A DNA stretch of 64,000 bases from Anaerolineales bacterium (GTDB lineage Bacteria > Chloroflexota > Anaerolineae > Anaerolineales > Villigracilaceae): positions 1 through 64,000 of the forward strand of contig JAUXUL010000031.1 in NCBI GenBank assembly GCA_030680795.1, written 5' to 3'. Numbering within the stretch: position 1 is the stretch's first letter; every line of letters begins with the position of its first letter. The notes below the pieces were generated by a model. It searched no databases, was not told the origin of the DNA, and worked only from the letters and a program-made list of their open reading frames with translations. Position numbers and translations under genes: made by a program. Of the stretch, positions 62,331 through 64,000 are shown one piece after another.

Positions 62331-63179
62331 TTATCTCTCTTCATCAGCCACATCCAGAATATGCCCGGGCTTTTCCTTGCCCAATTCCAATGAGCGTTGA
62401 TACGCCGCCCATACCGCGCGTGAGATCGCTGTGCGAAAGCCTGCCTTCTCTAAATAATACAACGCCTCGGCAGATGTGCCGCCCGGGGATGTGACTTGAT
62501 TCCGCAGGGTGGCGGGATGTCTGCTTGCGCCTTCATAAAACGATGCGGAGCCTTTGATGGTTTGCAAGACCAATCGCTCGGCGATACGACGTGGGAAGCC
62601 CATGTGCACGCCTGCATCTATCAAGGCTTCGGTGAAGAGGAAAACATAGGCGGGACCAGAGCCTGATAATGCCGTCGCCATATCGAGATAACTTTCATCT
62701 TCCACGAATACCTCTTCACCCATTGCGCTGAGAATCGAGCGCGCCATTTTTTGTTGTTCGTTACTTACATCTTTTGAAGCCGCCCAAACGGTAATGCCTT
62801 CGCCAATTTGACCCGGGGTATTCGGCATCGAACGCACGATGGATTTATGTTTCAACCCCGCGCTCATCTTTTTTATGGACGCGCCCGCAATAATGGAAAT
62901 GACCAGCGCATCAGGGCGAATGCCTTTGATGCCTTTCATCACTTCGCTAAGTCTCTGCGGCTTGACGGAGAGCACGACCACATCCGCTTCGTGGATGGCG
63001 GATGAGTTGTCTGTGGTCGCTTTGACGCCATATTTCTTGTGCAATTCATCGCCGCGTTCCTCGCGCGGACCCGAGGCGATGATGTTTTTCGGGTCCGCCA
63101 GTTTCTGGCGCAATAAGCCTGCTATCATGGCTTCTGCCATCACGCCGGGGCCGATGAATGCGATTTTCTTTTTTAACAT
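62331..63179 (-). CDS. proC: Pyrroline-5-carboxylate reductase
   Basis: 282 residues. Last step of proline synthesis, NAD(P)H-dependent. N-terminal Rossmann IAFIGPGVMAEAMIAGLL, VVVLSVKPQRLSEVM, SIVRSMPNTPGQIGEGITVW, and the C-terminal signature ATALSGSGPAYVFLF with VTSPGGTSAEALYYLEKAGF. The ATG at 63179 has AGGAG six bases upstream. An ATG at 63185 touches the ribosome site and is excluded. ACACAAAGG-type words (63198-63222) precede it. Confidence 0.96.
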   Translation of the reverse strand: MLKKKIAFIGPGVMAEAMIAGLLRQKLADPKNIIASGPREERGDELHKKYGVKATTDNSSAIHEADVVVLSVKPQRLSEVMKGIKGIRPDALVISIIAGASIKKMSAGLKHKSIVRSMPNTPGQIGEGITVWAASKDVSNEQQKMARSILSAMGEEVFVEDESYLDMATALSGSGPAYVFLFTEALIDAGVHMGFPRRIAERLVLQTIKGSASFYEGASRHPATLRNQVTSPGGTSAEALYYLEKAGFRTAISRAVWAAYQRSLELGKEKPGHILDVADEER

Positions 63180-63271
63180 AATCATCTCCTGATTAAACAC
63201 AAAGGGCACAAAGGTCACAAAGTACGGGCTTTGATTAACCTTCGTGCCCTGGTTGATCTGCTTTTACATCA

Positions 63272-63850
63272 TCAGCCTGTGAAATATCCCAACGCCACGC
63301 GCAATCTTTCTTCCACTTCTTTAGGCGCATCCTTTGGCAGGGCTTGGAGCGCGGCTTGCGCTTCGACAACCGAATATCCCAGTGAAGTGAGTGCGGCGAG
63401 TACTTCGTTGTCGTAATCTGCCATTGCAGCGACCCTAGCAAGCGCATCCGTCGGTTTGAGTTTATCTTTCAAATGCAAAGCCATTTTTTGCGCGGTCTTT
63501 TTTCCCACGCCAGGGACACTGCTTAGCAAATCGGCTTCATCGGTGAAGATGGCGCGTTGGATCGTGTCAATGGTGAGAGTGGATAGAACGGACAATGCAA
63601 CTTTGGGACCGACCCCGTCCACGCCAAGCAGGATGTTGAACAGGTCTCGATCTGCCTGGGATTCGAAGCCATAAAGGGTCAACGCATCTTCCCGGACGAT
63701 CAGATGCGTGAACATGAATATCATTTCGCCCGCTTTGGAATTGGTGCGCATGGGCGCAGGGACAAAGACTCGCAATCCCACGCCGCCGACTTCCACGATC
63801 AGGGCGTTCTCTTCTATTTGGGAGATTTCTCCGTGGAGGGTTGCTATCAT
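63272..63850 (-). CDS. ruvA: Holliday junction DNA helicase subunit RuvA
   Basis: 192 residues. Tetrameric junction-binding protein that loads RuvB for branch migration. N-terminal OB domain (MIATLHGEISQIEENALIVE), two helix-hairpin-helix motifs (LGVDGVGPKVALSVL and SVPGVGKKTAQKMALHL), and C-terminal domain III (NEVLAALTSLGYSVVEAQAA). Length agrees with the family. ruvB and ruvC are not in the window. It starts 3 bases after the stop of an upstream RelE-like gene. Confidence 0.95.
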   Translation of the reverse strand: MIATLHGEISQIEENALIVEVGGVGLRVFVPAPMRTNSKAGEMIFMFTHLIVREDALTLYGFESQADRDLFNILLGVDGVGPKVALSVLSTLTIDTIQRAIFTDEADLLSSVPGVGKKTAQKMALHLKDKLKPTDALARVAAMADYDNEVLAALTSLGYSVVEAQAALQALPKDAPKEVEERLRVALGYFTG

Positions 63851-63853
63851 GGT

Positions 63854-64000
63854 TTAAGGGAAATAACGATAGATGTCTTTTCGGTGCAGGAACCGAATAA
63901 AATAAACGGTATTATTTTCAATTTTTAAGCCAATACGGTAATCAGCAAGTCGAATTCGATAATACACATCGCTTCCGCTTAATTTTTCCATATTATCAAG
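63854..64000 (-). CDS. RelE/ParE-family toxin-like protein, C-terminal part
   Basis: Partial: the gene enters from beyond the right end. The 48 visible residues end MEKLSGSDVYYRIRLADYRI, GLKIENNTVYFIRFLHRKDI, YRYFP. The Y-R-I-R-x-x-D-Y-R-I block and the final x-H-R-K-D-I-Y are characteristic of RelE/YafQ-type mRNA interferases. The basic and Tyr catalytic positions are present. Whether an antitoxin gene precedes it cannot be seen. Confidence 0.8.
   Translation of the reverse strand, partial: LDNMEKLSGSDVYYRIRLADYRIGLKIENNTVYFIRFLHRKDIYRYFP

Overview
The window looks like a chromosomal stretch of a Chloroflexota (Anaerolineae-type) bacterium. This is inferred from gene content: a YacL-like PIN/TRAM protein next to cysS and rlmB, a T-box in front of leuS, large hybrid sensor proteins, DUF4386-like and PD40 membrane-anchored proteins, a GlyA-GcvT fusion, and very many short dispersed palindromic repeats. 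No rRNA gene is present, so the assignment rests on recognition of protein families. A phenylalanine hydroxylase needs O2, so the organism meets oxygen. There is no CRISPR array, prophage or intact insertion sequence.

Layout. 1-9 kb (+): PIN/TRAM protein, cysS, a methyltransferase, rlmB, a GH1 glucosidase, a self-regulated tetR/membrane-protein pair and an APH(6)-like kinase, with gene fossils (a second cysS tail; a tex head joined to a second GH1 tail). 9-13 kb (+): a heterodimeric ABC exporter. 13.3-20.6 kb (-): membrane glycosyltransferase, cmk, two plsC paralogues, then a KimA-type potassium permease with two RCK proteins. 20.6-22.7 kb (-): an AT-rich accessory patch with a vsr endonuclease fossil, a fragment-like ORF and an unknown 417-residue protein. 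22.8-26 kb (-): glyA-gcvT fusion. 26-31 kb (+): lipoprotein hydrolase, two tRNA-Ala genes, and a T-box plus leucine-rich short ORF ahead of leuS, whose product carries a histone-H1-like tail. 31-37 kb: PD40 protein, diverged acyltransferase, then a pterin/folate group (folE, folK, folB, a FolM-like reductase, phenylalanine hydroxylase). 37-41 kb (-): glycosyltransferase 2, methyltransferase and a degenerate DNA-methylase-like protein. 41-46 kb: a broken response regulator, a histidine kinase, a P-type Ca2+ ATPase and a small 4-TM protein. 46.6-55 kb: acetyltransferase, clpC, a secreted metalloprotease, and a LacI-like sensor that has lost its kinase half. 55-59 kb: methyltransferase with Trm112-like tail, ugd, GT4, YtxH protein. 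59-64 kb: VIT1-like metal transporter, ABC-F ATPase, proC, ruvA and the end of a RelE-like toxin gene.

How it fits together. Most genes are housekeeping genes in short operons. The pterin block is coherent: FolE, FolB and FolK make folate precursors, the FolM-like enzyme can reduce pterins, and phenylalanine hydroxylase uses a tetrahydropterin. The GlyA-GcvT fusion puts two methylene-tetrahydrofolate producers in one chain. The KimA-RCK operon and the P-type ATPase handle cations.

The main unexplained signal is the density of small palindromic elements of several families. They fill intergenic gaps, nest in one another, and sit in frame inside at least five protein-coding genes (APH-like kinase, ABC exporter, GlyA-GcvT, LeuRS, FolK). 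Together with several gene fossils this indicates a chromosome shaped by small-element insertion and local recombination.
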